Notes: generated by a model not told the origin, from the letters alone. Shown: positions 34,370 to 43,990, counted from the stretch's first letter. The stretch is 64,000 nucleotides of DNA from Solitalea canadensis DSM 3403 (GCF_000242635.2 NC_017770.1:4538669-4602668), one strand, 5' to 3'. Numbers and translations: made by a program.

Positions 34370-36235
34370 TTATTTCAGCATTTCGTCAATTGTTACTTGA
34401 GCCACAGAATGATAGTTAGCACGGGCGCTTGCATAAATACCCTTTGCCATTTTCTTTCCTTCTTCAGTTGAGGCGAGCGCTTTGTAGAGTGGTATTAAGA
34501 AGCGACGACGGCCAACGTGTTCCAAAAAGTTGTTTAGAGAAGGATAGGCATCAACATAATGATTGTTAATGGCCAGTGTAAGCCATGCCGCTAAAACTTC
34601 ACTATTGCCACTTTCTGTAAACTTAAATGTTTTGTCAAGTTCTTTCATTTGCTCAGGCGTCATACTATCTGGCAAATGACGAACAAAGTGAAGCCATTCG
34701 TGCGAACTCCAGTTTTTAGTAGTTAATGAGGATGCAGGCTTTCCTTTGATCCATTGTTCTAAGGCAGTATCTACTGCATCAAAACGTGTTGAGTTAAACT
34801 TAGGACAATTTGCGGGTAAGCCCGGCTCAAATACCCATTTCTCAATTCCTATCTTTTCTGCAAGGGTTTTATCATTGCCAATCAGTTCTTTATAATAGTA
34901 ATCGATAAATTCTTCACTTGTGATTGTTTTAAAGGCATGAGTGTTGAAATAGTTGGTTACAAAGGCGTCAAATCGCTGACGGCCAACCGCATTTTCTATA
35001 GTTTTTAACAAGCAAAATCCTTTTTCATAAGCAATATCACCTACAGCATCATCAGGATTCCTACCTCTTAAATTTAGTTTCAGTTTGGTGTCTTCATTTG
35101 TTGGTCCCAAGTCTGTAATTGTTGCCTGTAGTTCCTGAAACCCTAAAACAGAAAGCATGTCTGCATAATCTTTGCCTTCCATTTCCTCCATAATTCTGCG
35201 TTCAAAATAAACAGTGAATCCTTCATTCAGCCACATATCATTCCAAGATGCATTGGTAACAAGATTTCCACTCCAGGAATGAGCCAACTCATGAGCCACC
35301 AGGCTAACTAATGAGCGATCACCCGCAATAATAGTTGGAGTTGCAAAGGTCAACTCCGGATTTTCCATTCCGCCAAAAGGGAAACTAGGAGGAAGCACTA
35401 AAACGTCATATCGGCCCCATTGATAAGGTCCATATAGTTTTTCAGCAGCTATCATCATTTTAGGCAAGCCTTCAAATTCAGCGGCGCATTTTTTTATCAT
35501 GCTGTGTTCTGCGTAAACCCCTGTATTTGGACCCAGTTGTTTATACTCCAGGTCGCCAACAGCAAGGGCCATTAAATAAGATGAAATAGGCTTTTCTTGC
35601 TTGAATGTGTAAACGCCTTTACTGTTTTTGGCCGTCGGATTAGTTGCACTCATGAGTGCAATCAGGTAATTAGGAACACGGACTGTCGCATTATAGGTAA
35701 ATCGAATGGCCGGACTATCCTGGCAAGGAATCCAAGAGCGAGCCAATATTGCTTCCGACTGGGTAAATAGGAACGGATATTTTTTGTCTGCCGTTTGCTG
35801 CGGATTAAGCCATTGTACAGCCTCTGCCTGAGGGATCGTCCTGTACCAAATTGAAACCTTTTTTGCGGTTGGTTTGATATCAATGTCTAATGGTCGGCCA
35901 AGGTATTTTTTTTCATGACCTAAACTGAATTGCACCGAACTTCCATCAACTTTTACACTGTCGATCAATAAACCATTGGTGTCAAAAATGATTTCATCCG
36001 TGTTTTCTTTGGTTTCAATATCCCATGTTGCAAGACCGCTTATCTGTTTCTTTTCAAAATCAACTTCAAGATGGAGGTCAAGGTGTTTTACTTTCGCTTT
36101 ATTAGGTTTTGCAAAGCTATGCATATCATCCTGTCGGACTAACGGCAAAGGTTCTTTTTCAGTCGTTTGCTTCTTAGGTTCTTGTTTACACGCAATTATA
36201 CTAAAAGATAATAATGCGATATAATGAAACTTCAT
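34370..36235 (-). CDS. M1-family metallopeptidase lipoprotein (leukotriene-A4-hydrolase-like aminopeptidase)
   Basis: A 621-residue lipoprotein (MKFHYIALLSFSIIAC, lipobox IIAC, C16). The M1 layout is complete: N-terminal beta domain, GGMENPE (288-294), the zinc site HELAH (H315, E316, H319) with the third ligand E338 in NEGF, and a C-terminal helical ARM-type domain. The size and the C-terminal domain match the leukotriene-A4-hydrolase/aminopeptidase B branch common in Bacteroidota. It probably trims peptides in the periplasm or at the surface. A second, more divergent M1 enzyme is encoded at 42353-43990. Confidence 0.92.
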   Translation of the reverse strand: MKFHYIALLSFSIIACKQEPKKQTTEKEPLPLVRQDDMHSFAKPNKAKVKHLDLHLEVDFEKKQISGLATWDIETKENTDEIIFDTNGLLIDSVKVDGSSVQFSLGHEKKYLGRPLDIDIKPTAKKVSIWYRTIPQAEAVQWLNPQQTADKKYPFLFTQSEAILARSWIPCQDSPAIRFTYNATVRVPNYLIALMSATNPTAKNSKGVYTFKQEKPISSYLMALAVGDLEYKQLGPNTGVYAEHSMIKKCAAEFEGLPKMMIAAEKLYGPYQWGRYDVLVLPPSFPFGGMENPELTFATPTIIAGDRSLVSLVAHELAHSWSGNLVTNASWNDMWLNEGFTVYFERRIMEEMEGKDYADMLSVLGFQELQATITDLGPTNEDTKLKLNLRGRNPDDAVGDIAYEKGFCLLKTIENAVGRQRFDAFVTNYFNTHAFKTITSEEFIDYYYKELIGNDKTLAEKIGIEKWVFEPGLPANCPKFNSTRFDAVDTALEQWIKGKPASSLTTKNWSSHEWLHFVRHLPDSMTPEQMKELDKTFKFTESGNSEVLAAWLTLAINNHYVDAYPSLNNFLEHVGRRRFLIPLYKALASTEEGKKMAKGIYASARANYHSVAQVTIDEMLK

Positions 36236-36304
36236 AATTATATTTAAGGAGGTTTAACTAGTGTTCTTAAAAAACGCTGTAAATAGAGAACGGTTTTTAT
36301 ATAC

Positions 36305-37561
36305 CTAAATATGTATAAAATTGACGTAATGGTGCTGGCGACTTTTTACAGGTTTACCACTTTTTAAGGCTGGCAACCATTTTGGTCCATTTTTTAGCAC
36401 CTCAACCGAAGGATTGTCGAAATCTGCACCCATGCTACGCAAAACTTTAAAGTCGCTCAGCGAGCCATCCGCATTTACAGTAAATCCAACTTCAACAGTT
36501 CCTTCTCTTCCCATTTCAGTATATGCTTTGGGGTAAGCAATATGTTTGTTTATATAAATTTGATAAGCTGATGCACTAACGGCAAGTTTTGCTTCATCAG
36601 TTTTGTTATTTGTATTCGCCAGGTAATCTTTAATTGCTTTTTCTGCCATTAATCGTACATCGGGCAATAATCCAACCGTAAGTTTACCATCTGTTATTTC
36701 GGTTGCCTTAATGGTTAATGATGAGTAACCTTTTTTCGACAACTCCAGTTGTTGTTTATCGTTTGGTATACTAATGTTGAAAGCTCCCTGATCATTGCTT
36801 TCGGTTTTGACTTCGGTTCCTTTTACAATTACTACTACATCAGGAATGGGATCTGAACTTAAAATGTCAATAACATTGCCATTAACTTGTATCGCAGAGG
36901 AGAATGCTTTTGATAATGCGGCTCTTGAGTTTGCGTTAGTAAGATCTTTTGAAACCTTTCCTGCCAAGTAATTGGAATCACTAAGCGCCACTTTTGCCGA
37001 CTCCGCTAATGCAGGAGCAGCAGCAACAACAGCTACGGGTTTTTCATCTGCAACAATTAAGCGTTCTGTTTTTTTATAGTCAGCCTGAATTTCATGTTGT
37101 GGGTTGAATCGTTTCAGATCACTTTTGGCAATCTGTGCTGTATGAATTATACGTTCATCCGGCAGATAGATCAACAATGTATCATTCTTAGAAAGCATTT
37201 TTGGAACCTCAAAACGTTCGGCGATCAATTGCTTTTCGTGCTGCTGTTTTTTTATGATGTAAAATGCACCAATACAAACTACAGCAGCAACTGTTGCTGC
37301 AACACTTAATTTTTGCCAAGGTAATTCCCTGAATCTTTCTTTATTCTTTATTTTTTGGTTGAGTTGATGTTTAAGGTCAACAAGAACCTTATCATTATTG
37401 ATTCCGGCCTTTTTCATAGCAATAAAACCTTCGAGTGCATCGCGCTCAAGGTCCGAATCCAATAATAAATTTACTTCTTCAGGCGAAAGCTCGCGCCCGG
37501 CCAGTTCTTTTAATTCTTGAACCAGCAAATCAGGATGAATATGTTTCTGCGACTTAGCCAT
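36305..37561 (-). CDS. Membrane protein with carboxypeptidase-regulatory and TonB C-terminal domains, partner of an ECF sigma factor
   Basis: A 418-residue single-pass membrane protein. The N-terminal about 80 residues are cytoplasmic and charged (SPEEVNLLLDSDLERDALEG). A helix follows at about 84-103 (LSVAATVAAVVCIGAFYII). A CarboxypepD_reg-like domain lies around 200-285 (INGNVIDILSSDPIPDVVVI-like pattern, NDQGAFNISIP), and a TonB C-terminal domain at about 330-418 (EGTVEVGFTVNADGSL). Its ATG overlaps the stop of the ECF sigma factor gene by eight bases, so it is translationally coupled and likely acts as the sigma regulator. It differs from the standard FecR-type anti-sigma factor. Role as anti-sigma factor is inference. 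Confidence 0.75.
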   Translation of the reverse strand: MAKSQKHIHPDLLVQELKELAGRELSPEEVNLLLDSDLERDALEGFIAMKKAGINNDKVLVDLKHQLNQKIKNKERFRELPWQKLSVAATVAAVVCIGAFYIIKKQQHEKQLIAERFEVPKMLSKNDTLLIYLPDERIIHTAQIAKSDLKRFNPQHEIQADYKKTERLIVADEKPVAVVAAAPALAESAKVALSDSNYLAGKVSKDLTNANSRAALSKAFSSAIQVNGNVIDILSSDPIPDVVVIVKGTEVKTESNDQGAFNISIPNDKQQLELSKKGYSSLTIKATEITDGKLTVGLLPDVRLMAEKAIKDYLANTNNKTDEAKLAVSASAYQIYINKHIAYPKAYTEMGREGTVEVGFTVNADGSLSDFKVLRSMGADFDNPSVEVLKNGPKWLPALKSGKPVKSRQHHYVNFIHI

Positions 37562-38141
37562 TGTTTTTCTCAACACAAATTTTAAGGTTACGCTTTCCGT
37601 TTTGTATGTAACTCTTCACTTTTGAAGTGTCGTAACCAGTTATATCAACAATTTCTTTATAGCTTTTTTGTTTTAAATAAAAAAGATCAATGCATATTTT
37701 TTGCTCCTCGGGCAACTGATGAATACACTTTTCCATTGCCTGTAGCGTAAGTTCTTTGTCATTTATACCATTATGATGCTCATCCGATACAAATTCCATA
37801 TCGTCGTCATCATCTTTTAATGCAACCATGCTTTGTTCCACATGGTACTTCTTAGATCGAAGCTGCATCAGGCAGTAATTTTTGGCAACAACATGAATCC
37901 ACGATTTCCAATTCGTAACATGTTGATGAAGCAAATCGTGGGTAATTTTCTCAAAGATATGCATAACTGCATCCTTGCTTTCCTCTTCGTTCTTAAGGTA
38001 CTTAAAGCAAACGGCAAAAATGAGTTCCATGTAACGACCATACAATTCACCCAAATGCGCAACATCACCTGTTCGGCGGTACAGCGCAAGCAATTCCGAA
38101 TCATCTTTCGGTTTGGGTTTATTAAATAGCTTTACAAACAT
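37554..38141 (-). CDS. ECF-type RNA polymerase sigma factor
   Basis: A 195-residue sigma-70-family factor. Region 2 is LGELYGRYMELIFAVCFKYLK to NWKSWIHVVAKNYCL; region 4 is LPEEQKICIDLFYLKQKSYK followed by EIVDITGYDTSKVKSYIQNG, a helix-turn-helix for the -35 element. An acidic linker (DDDDDMEF) joins the two. It is co-directional and overlapping with the TonB-C membrane protein gene, its probable regulator. No FecA-type TonB receptor is next to it. Confidence 0.9.
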   Translation of the reverse strand: MFVKLFNKPKPKDDSELLALYRRTGDVAHLGELYGRYMELIFAVCFKYLKNEEESKDAVMHIFEKITHDLLHQHVTNWKSWIHVVAKNYCLMQLRSKKYHVEQSMVALKDDDDDMEFVSDEHHNGINDKELTLQAMEKCIHQLPEEQKICIDLFYLKQKSYKEIVDITGYDTSKVKSYIQNGKRNLKICVEKNNG

Positions 38142-38317
38142 TCAGGTAAATAAGGGCTCAAGTTAGAAAAATTGATTTTATTTATGAATAGGAAATGGAA
38201 TTTCATTCCCGTTGACTGGAAGTCAATGCCCTTTAACTTTTGGTTTTCAGTTCATTCCGGAGAATGAATAGTCTGTTGCCGAACTAGTAAACATTCACAA
38301 GAATGACACAAATTTTG

Positions 38318-38401
38318 AACACACCCCTAACCCCTCTCAAGAGGAGAATCCCTTATCAACGTAGTTGATGCTCTCCTCTTGAGAGGGGTTGGGGTGTGTT
38401 T
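38318..38401. repeat. Large imperfect palindrome (MITE/REP-like element)
   Basis: Arms of about 30 bases, reading ACACACCCCT then AACCCCTCTCAAGAGGAGA on the left (to 38347) and the complement on the right (38372-38401), differ by one extra T in the left arm. The 24-base middle holds a smaller hairpin, ATCAACGTAGTTGAT. It lies in the 299-base gap between the sigma factor gene and the DUF4136 gene, both on the minus strand; otherwise this gap is AT-rich with a small TTCATTCC inverted repeat near 38250. It may be a non-autonomous element and could stop the DUF4136 transcript. Confidence 0.8.
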
Positions 38402-38440
38402 CAACCTATCGAAGATAACTGCATTACTCTGCAATCCAAT

Positions 38441-39001
38441 TTATTTTGAAGCCCCATTTCCTGCTATCGGAAAGTCCTTTAAAATTGTCGCGATCGTCTG
38501 GTCGATGTTTTTTTGTATTTGTTCAGTTTTTTCAGGCAAAATACCATCGGCACTTACCTGCCATAACGGTGTTTTTAGTTTTCCCTCGATAAAGTCTAAT
38601 GTTACAAAACCTTCCCTGTATCTACCGGTTTCAACAGTTTCACTTTTCCATGAATAATTTCTGGTTCCCATATATTTGGGACGATCAGGGTCCGTGAAAC
38701 TTGTTTCGCGGGTTTGTACCTTTTCTTTTACTACCAAACCTATATTAATCAGTAAATCGGGATTCTCATTATTTTGTACAAGCCCTCTGGCTGTTAAATT
38801 CTTAGCAATGGCAGTTTTTAGTAGATCAGTTCTTTCTTTAAAAACAGCACTAACGGTATCACCGCTAACATCAAGCTTATAGAAATCGAATGATTTGTAA
38901 TTGTTCCAGTTGGTTGTTGCAGCTTCGTTTTTAACAGTAACTTTTGGGCTTGCACATGCCATAATAATTAAGGGCAAAAACAATAAAATGTATTTTCTCA
39001 T
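38441..39001 (-). CDS. DUF4136 lipoprotein
   Basis: A 186-residue lipoprotein. The start at 39001 gives MRKYILLFLPLIIMAC, a good lipobox (IMAC, C16); the longer start at 39043 would put a polar stretch before it. The mature part is a DUF4136 beta-alpha domain: YKSFDFYKL, LLKTAIAKNLTARGLVQN, NPDLLINIGLVVKEK, a tyrosine-rich stretch with YMGTRNYSWK, then FVTLDFIEGKLKTPLWQVSA. The family is common in Bacteroidota and Proteobacteria outer-membrane lipoproteins, with no known function. It is upstream of the sigma factor gene by 299 bases. Confidence 0.82.
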   Translation of the reverse strand: MRKYILLFLPLIIMACASPKVTVKNEAATTNWNNYKSFDFYKLDVSGDTVSAVFKERTDLLKTAIAKNLTARGLVQNNENPDLLINIGLVVKEKVQTRETSFTDPDRPKYMGTRNYSWKSETVETGRYREGFVTLDFIEGKLKTPLWQVSADGILPEKTEQIQKNIDQTIATILKDFPIAGNGASK

Positions 39002-39078
39002 GAGCGATTTATTTAAATGTATACTACAATATAATTGATTCAATTATATTTTGGATAGTTTAAGGAAGAAATGGTTTA

Positions 39079-39119
39079 AAACAACAAAGCCTGTACGCGG
39101 TTTTGCGGACAGGCTTTGT
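39079..39119 (-). terminator. Hairpin terminator of ffh
   Basis: ACAAAGCCTGT (39084-39094) pairs with ACAGGCTTTGT (39109-39119), with an inner CGC/GCG pair. On the minus strand it ends in TTGTTTT, 18 bases after the ffh stop. Confidence 0.85.
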
Positions 39120-39136
39120 CTATATTTTTAATGTGC

Positions 39137-40471
39137 TTATTTGCGCATTTTAGGCATATTACGCATCATTTTTGCTGCTTGCCCCGGATCTGAAAATACC
39201 TTCATCATCTTGCGCATGTCTTCAAATTGCTTCAATAATTTATTTACTTCGGCAATAGAAGTTCCGCTACCGTTTGCAATACGCTGACGACGGTTTCCGT
39301 TGATTAATTCAGGGTTTTCACGTTCGGTCGGAGTCATTGACTGAATGATCGCTTCAATGTGTTTAAATGCATCATCATCAATGTCAACATCTTTAATTGC
39401 TTTCCCAACCCCAGGAATCATACCCATCAAATCTTTAATGTTACCCATTTTCTTGATTTGATTCAATTGAGAAAGGAAGTCGTTAAAGTCAAATTTGTTT
39501 TTACGGATCTTTTTCTGAAGTTCAGCAGCTTGTTTTTCGTCAAACTGCTGTTGAGCACGTTCAACAAGGGAAACCACGTCACCCATTCCCAGGATACGCG
39601 AAGCCATACGATCAGGATAGAACACATCAATTGCGTCCATCTTTTCGCCCGTACCAATAAATTTAATGGGTTTATTAACTACAGACTTAATTGAAAGTGC
39701 CGCACCGCCACGAGTATCACCATCTAATTTGGTTAATACAACACCGGTGAAATCCAGACGATCATTAAATGCTTTTGCCGTATTTACAGCATCCTGACCC
39801 GTCATTGAGTCAACCACAAATAAAATCTCATGTGGCTTGGTCGCAGCTTTAACATCAGCAATCTCATTCATCATTTGCTCATCGATCGCTAAACGACCGG
39901 CAGTGTCAATGATGACTACAGTATTACCATCTGCTTTTGCTTTTGCAATACCAGCTTCTGCAATTTTAACCGGATCTTTAGATTCATAGTCCGTATAAAC
40001 CGGTACCCCAATTTGTTCTGAAAGAACTTTCAACTGGTCAATCGCCGCAGGGCGGTAAACGTCTGCAGCAACCAGGAAAGGCTTCTTCCCTTTTTGGGTT
40101 TTAAGGTAGTTGGCAAGCTTTCCGGTGAAAGTGGTTTTACCCGCACCGTTTAAGCCCGCAATTAAAATGATCGACGGGTTTTGTTTAATATCGAGCTCAG
40201 AGACGTTACCGCCCATTAACTCTACCAACTCATCATTTACAACTTTTACCATTAACTGCCCTGGAGAAACAGAGGTAAGCACATTCATGCCTAACGCCTT
40301 TTCTTTAACAGTGTCAGTAAATGCTTTTGCAGTTTTATAGTTTACGTCGGCATCAAGAAGGGCTTTACGCACCTCTTTAACGGTTTCAGCCACGTTAATT
40401 TCTGTAATGCTGCCGTGGCCCTTCAGAACTTTAAATGCCCTGTCGAGCTTATCGGATAAATTATCAAACAT
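39137..40471 (-). CDS. ffh: Signal recognition particle protein Ffh
   Basis: The 444-residue GTPase of the signal recognition particle, which directs membrane proteins to FtsY and SecYEG. The N domain is followed by the G domain: [14 protein letters not shown] (P-loop, G1), [23 protein letters not shown] (G3), [16 protein letters not shown] (G4) and GTGEKMD. The methionine-rich M domain covers about 300-444 ([33 protein letters not shown], then MRKMMKVF and MRNMPKM). Length is normal. A perfect promoter box is 30 bases upstream of the start. Confidence 0.98.
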   Translation of the reverse strand: MFDNLSDKLDRAFKVLKGHGSITEINVAETVKEVRKALLDADVNYKTAKAFTDTVKEKALGMNVLTSVSPGQLMVKVVNDELVELMGGNVSELDIKQNPSIILIAGLNGAGKTTFTGKLANYLKTQKGKKPFLVAADVYRPAAIDQLKVLSEQIGVPVYTDYESKDPVKIAEAGIAKAKADGNTVVIIDTAGRLAIDEQMMNEIADVKAATKPHEILFVVDSMTGQDAVNTAKAFNDRLDFTGVVLTKLDGDTRGGAALSIKSVVNKPIKFIGTGEKMDAIDVFYPDRMASRILGMGDVVSLVERAQQQFDEKQAAELQKKIRKNKFDFNDFLSQLNQIKKMGNIKDLMGMIPGVGKAIKDVDIDDDAFKHIEAIIQSMTPTERENPELINGNRRQRIANGSGTSIAEVNKLLKQFEDMRKMMKVFSDPGQAAKMMRNMPKMRK

Positions 40472-40501
40472 AATTTCAGTAATAATCTGATTTCAAGGGC
40501 T

Positions 40502-40510
40502 GCAAAGTTA
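40502..40510 (-). promoter_or_regulatory. ffh promoter -7 box
   Basis: The minus strand reads TAACTTTGC, a perfect TAnnTTTG match 30 bases before the ffh start codon. Confidence 0.65.
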
Positions 40511-40640
40511 GTATTTTTTTACTAATAGCCACCCGTTGCATTGTTATTGATGGGCTGAATTTATGGTTTATGAGATTTTTTTGTTATGAATTACTGGTAA
40601 AAAAACGCACATTTACTATAGGCTTCTTAAAATTAGTGAT

Positions 40641-41399
40641 ATGAAACTACTTCGACATTTTTTTCAGTTAGTTTTTCTCTCCTTTCTTCTTTCCTCTTGT
40701 TACGATGCTGTCCAGAAGATTGACTTTGCTGAAAATGGCGGCGGTAAAGTGATATACAGTGTTGACTTTAGCAAAGGAATAACTATGATGAAGGTCTTTA
40801 TTCCGGATTCGATCCAGCAATCGCCCGACTTTAAAAAAAGCATTGATACTTCGATAACGATGTTGCAAGCAATGCCTGATTCCATTAAGCGAACCAAGGA
40901 TGCTGAAAGTCTTGAAATGTATAAAAATACGATGATGAATGCCCAGATGGACATGGCTAATAACAAACTAAAGATTGTGTTTTCCGGGGATGCAACAACC
41001 GAAAAAGCGTTGATATTCAGGTTGAAAAACTTTGAAAAAGAGCTATCAGAATCAGGTTCGTTTATGGGAAATTCAGGAAATCAGAATATGACCGGAGGCA
41101 TGTCGCCTATTGATGTTAACTATTTTATTTATGACTATAGAAAGGGATACTTTAAGCGATCGGTTGATACAGCAGTATTTTCAAAAAATATTGCACAAAA
41201 TGCTTCTATGTATGATATGATAAAGGACGCTGGTTTGGATGCCAACTTTACGCTCGATCTTAACTTTCCTAAAGCGGTTAAAAAATGTAAGTCGTCAAAA
41301 GTGATTTTAAGTAAGGATAAGAAGAATGCAACCTTAAAATACTCCCTGAAAGAAGCAATAAAAGATCCATCTATCATGGAAATTGAAGTTGAGTATTAA
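40641..41399 (+). CDS. Hypothetical lipoprotein
   Basis: A 252-residue lipoprotein of no recognised family (MKLLRHFFQLVFLSFLLSSC, lipobox LSSC, C20). The mature part has beta-strand stretches (GGKVIYSVDFSKGITMMKVF), a lysine- and methionine-rich helical middle (about 45-105), a glycine/asparagine loop around FMGNSGNQNMTGGMSP, and C-terminal strands ending PSIMEIEVEY. No catalytic motif is visible. It lies between the divergent ffh and a terminator. Confidence 0.6.
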   Translation: MKLLRHFFQLVFLSFLLSSCYDAVQKIDFAENGGGKVIYSVDFSKGITMMKVFIPDSIQQSPDFKKSIDTSITMLQAMPDSIKRTKDAESLEMYKNTMMNAQMDMANNKLKIVFSGDATTEKALIFRLKNFEKELSESGSFMGNSGNQNMTGGMSPIDVNYFIYDYRKGYFKRSVDTAVFSKNIAQNASMYDMIKDAGLDANFTLDLNFPKAVKKCKSSKVILSKDKKNATLKYSLKEAIKDPSIMEIEVEY

Positions 41400-41477
41400 T
41401 GAATCCTCGGTGCTCAATACAGATACATCTTTTTTGGGATTGATGCTATCGTATTAATCAGGAGAATTATAAAAAAG

Positions 41478-41511
41478 AAAAGCTCCGGGTATTCCCCGGA
41501 GCTTTTTTACC
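41478..41511. terminator. Bidirectional hairpin terminator
   Basis: AAAAGCTCCGGG (41478-41489) pairs perfectly with CCCGGAGCTTTT (41495-41506), with T's after and A's before. It lies between convergent genes. Confidence 0.92.
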
Positions 41512-41534
41512 TTAATAATATTGATGGATTTCTA

Positions 41535-41753
41535 TTATTCTCCTTTTGGCCAGTACAAATAAAAGGCAATTGCAAATGGCTCGATAGCAAACAAGGTTAA
41601 GAATACTTTACCGCATGCTTCAACAAATGTTACCTGCGCTGCATGATCGCCAACGTTAAATGTAATAATTGCAATAACTAATAAAACGATGGCAATGATC
41701 AAATTGATTGTCATCAATTTTGGAATCAACTGGTCTTTTCTATTTCTTTCCAT
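41535..41753 (-). CDS. Small two-helix membrane protein
   Basis: A 72-residue protein with no recognised family. A basic N-terminus (MERNRKDQLIPK) precedes two hydrophobic helices (about residues 14-32 and 44-66) separated by VGDHAAQVTFVEACGK, and it ends LYWPKGE. The 246-base gap upstream (41754-41999) has no open frame or structure that I could recognise. It may belong with the neighbouring small membrane protein. Confidence 0.55.
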   Translation of the reverse strand: MERNRKDQLIPKLMTINLIIAIVLLVIAIITFNVGDHAAQVTFVEACGKVFLTLFAIEPFAIAFYLYWPKGE

Positions 41754-41999
41754 TTTGAAGTACTATTTGCTTTTAGAAGCTGACTGAAATAACGTGTTTT
41801 AGGACGTTGGGTTTCTGCAGCAAAAATAAAAAAAATACCCAAAAAGCAATTAACCAACCAATTATTTATTCATCCACCTGTAAAAGCGATTAAATAACGT
41901 TCTTACAGGAGTAATCAACTTTTGTAATTCGGTAACCATCATCATCTTTCCTTGTTTCGTATATTAATAACGGTGCTTGGTCTATGATTAGTATAAACC

Positions 42000-42326
42000 T
42001 TAATGATCTTGAGTGTTTTCAATTCTTTTGACTTCCTTTAGTTCGCTTTTGCCTTCTTTTGTGCCAATTAAATACTTACCAACCCATGCAATGGTAAAGG
42101 TTGGAATAATATCTGTTCCGGGTAAAATCTCTTCAAGGAAATTAAAGGCACCTCCAATTAAACCGATCTTCCTTCTAAACAAAAGAAAGAACACAATGGC
42201 AGAGAATGGAGCCCAAAGAAAATCAATTGATTCTCCTAAAACAGGAATGGAATAAGTTCCCATTCCCGCCAGATCCATTACTAAGCAAATAACTAAATCG
42301 AAATATTTTCGTTGTGTACTGGTCAT
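42000..42326 (-). CDS. Hypothetical small membrane protein
   Basis: A 108-residue protein with an N-terminal MTSTQRKYFDLVICLVMDLA segment, a hydrophobic helix (FLWAPFSAIVFFLLF, about 36-50), GGAFNFLEEILPGTDIIPTF, and a charged tail (KEGKSELKEVKRIEN). The middle resembles short integral-membrane proteins annotated only as hypothetical in Bacteroidota. It lies 26 bases after the M1 peptidase gene in the same direction, so it may share its transcript. Confidence 0.55.
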   Translation of the reverse strand: MTSTQRKYFDLVICLVMDLAGMGTYSIPVLGESIDFLWAPFSAIVFFLLFRRKIGLIGGAFNFLEEILPGTDIIPTFTIAWVGKYLIGTKEGKSELKEVKRIENTQDH

Positions 42327-42352
42327 GCCTGTTGTTTCAATCAGAAAGCAAG

Positions 42353-43990
42353 TTATAACTTTTTGATGTCAATATAATAAAGGTCTTCCGCTACAACAAT
42401 CTCAGAAACTGCTTTAACAGGCAGTGACTGCCAGCTTGGACTCGGAACAATGGTTTGCCATTTGCCGTTATTAAGAGAAACTTTAATTGGCATGTCAAAC
42501 CCCGGAACATCTGCCTTCCAGCGGTAAGATACAACATTGTTATCTTTCTTAAGTTCTAATGTTGGGATGTGTGTATATTTTAAATACTGATAGAAAACTT
42601 TAGTCAGATCCTTACCTGTTTTCTTATTAAAGAAATCAATAATATCATTGGTGGTTACTGTTTGATGTCTGAACTTAAGTGCTACTCCCTTCAAGGCACC
42701 AAAAAACACTGAATCGCCCACAATACTTCTGATGGTGTGAAGCATTAAGCCTCCTTTGTAATACATGTCGCCAGAACCTTCCGCATTTACACCATAAGAG
42801 CCAATAATTGGTTCGTCATTTCTTACACTGTGCTTATAGCCATTGATATGTTTTAAATAATCGTCGTGACCAAACTCACATTCAGCATAAATCGACTCGG
42901 AATAATTGGTAAAGCTTTCGTGGATCCACATGTCGGCAATATCTTTTGATGTTACACTGTTGCCGAACCACTCGTGCCCGCTTTCATGAATGATGATAAA
43001 ATCAAATTTAGTGCCTACGCCAGAGCCGGTTAAATCATTACCAAGGTAACCGTTCTTGTATTTGTTGCCATAGGCTACGCAACTTTGATGCTCCATTCCT
43101 AAATAAGGTGTTTCTACAAGTTTGTAGCCATCTTCATAAAATGGATAAGGCCCAAATCGTTTTTCGAAACAAGACATCATTGGCTTCACTTGCTTAAACT
43201 GCTCTTTTGCTTTTTCAAGATTTTCACGAAGCACATAATAATCAAGGTCAAGATCGTTGTACTTGTCGCTAAAGTGAGCATATTTTGCAATGTTCACCGA
43301 AACATCGTAGTTGTTAATTGGATTGCTGACAAACCAGTTATACTTAGTATATCCGTTATTTAGGTCTGCCTTCGATCTTAACCGCCCATTCGACACATTC
43401 ATTAGTTCACTAGGCACGGCAATGCTGATCATCATACTATCTGGTTCGTCGCTTTGGTGATCTTTGTTAGGCCACCATAAACTAGCTCCGGTTCCCTGAC
43501 AGGCCACTCCAATCCAAGGATCTCCCGCTTTATCTTTGGTCCATACAAAACCACCATCCCATGGGGCTCTTTTAGCAACTATGGGTTTTCCGGAATAATA
43601 AAAACGGATGGTTTGAGAAGAAGGGGTTTTAACAACTTCGGGGAATTCGATAAAAACAGCGCCAAATTCTCTTTTGTAAGTAAGTTCTTTACCGTTCCAG
43701 GTGATCTTTTCAACTTTCATGTTAGGAAACAGATCAACCTGAATTCTTTTAAAATTTTTTACAGTTTTAAAAGTGATGTCATTATATCCTTCAATAGTTT
43801 GATCTGTGGGATCAATTTTAATATCCAAGTGATAAAAACTAACATCATAACAAGCTCGTTCAGCACTTAGGGTACCTCGTAGTGTGTCGGCTCGGGTGAA
43901 ATGTTTATTGCCATCCATTAATTGAGCATGAACTGATGTAAGGCAAAAACCTGTTAGTAAAACAGGAAAAAGGGCTTTCTTCAATGACAT
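42353..43990 (-). CDS. Secreted M1-family metallopeptidase
   Basis: A 545-residue secreted protein with a signal peptide (cleavage near SVHAQ). The N-terminal beta domain (about 40-230) precedes the catalytic domain: LGMEHQS (298-303; the usual GxMEN is GMEH), the zinc site HESGH (H335, E336, H339) and E358 in HESFTNY. The C-terminal part (about 470-545) is a short beta domain in place of the ARM domain of the other M1 enzyme. The asparagine-to-histidine change in the substrate-recognition motif is shared with some Bacteroidota M1 enzymes. It probably cleaves peptides outside the inner membrane. Confidence 0.88.
   Translation of the reverse strand: MSLKKALFPVLLTGFCLTSVHAQLMDGNKHFTRADTLRGTLSAERACYDVSFYHLDIKIDPTDQTIEGYNDITFKTVKNFKRIQVDLFPNMKVEKITWNGKELTYKREFGAVFIEFPEVVKTPSSQTIRFYYSGKPIVAKRAPWDGGFVWTKDKAGDPWIGVACQGTGASLWWPNKDHQSDEPDSMMISIAVPSELMNVSNGRLRSKADLNNGYTKYNWFVSNPINNYDVSVNIAKYAHFSDKYNDLDLDYYVLRENLEKAKEQFKQVKPMMSCFEKRFGPYPFYEDGYKLVETPYLGMEHQSCVAYGNKYKNGYLGNDLTGSGVGTKFDFIIIHESGHEWFGNSVTSKDIADMWIHESFTNYSESIYAECEFGHDDYLKHINGYKHSVRNDEPIIGSYGVNAEGSGDMYYKGGLMLHTIRSIVGDSVFFGALKGVALKFRHQTVTTNDIIDFFNKKTGKDLTKVFYQYLKYTHIPTLELKKDNNVVSYRWKADVPGFDMPIKVSLNNGKWQTIVPSPSWQSLPVKAVSEIVVAEDLYYIDIKKL

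Noticed and set aside
41535-42326. Small membrane gene pair as a toxin-antitoxin system
   Set aside because: Both products are hydrophobic, 246 bases separate them, and neither shows a toxin or antitoxin motif.
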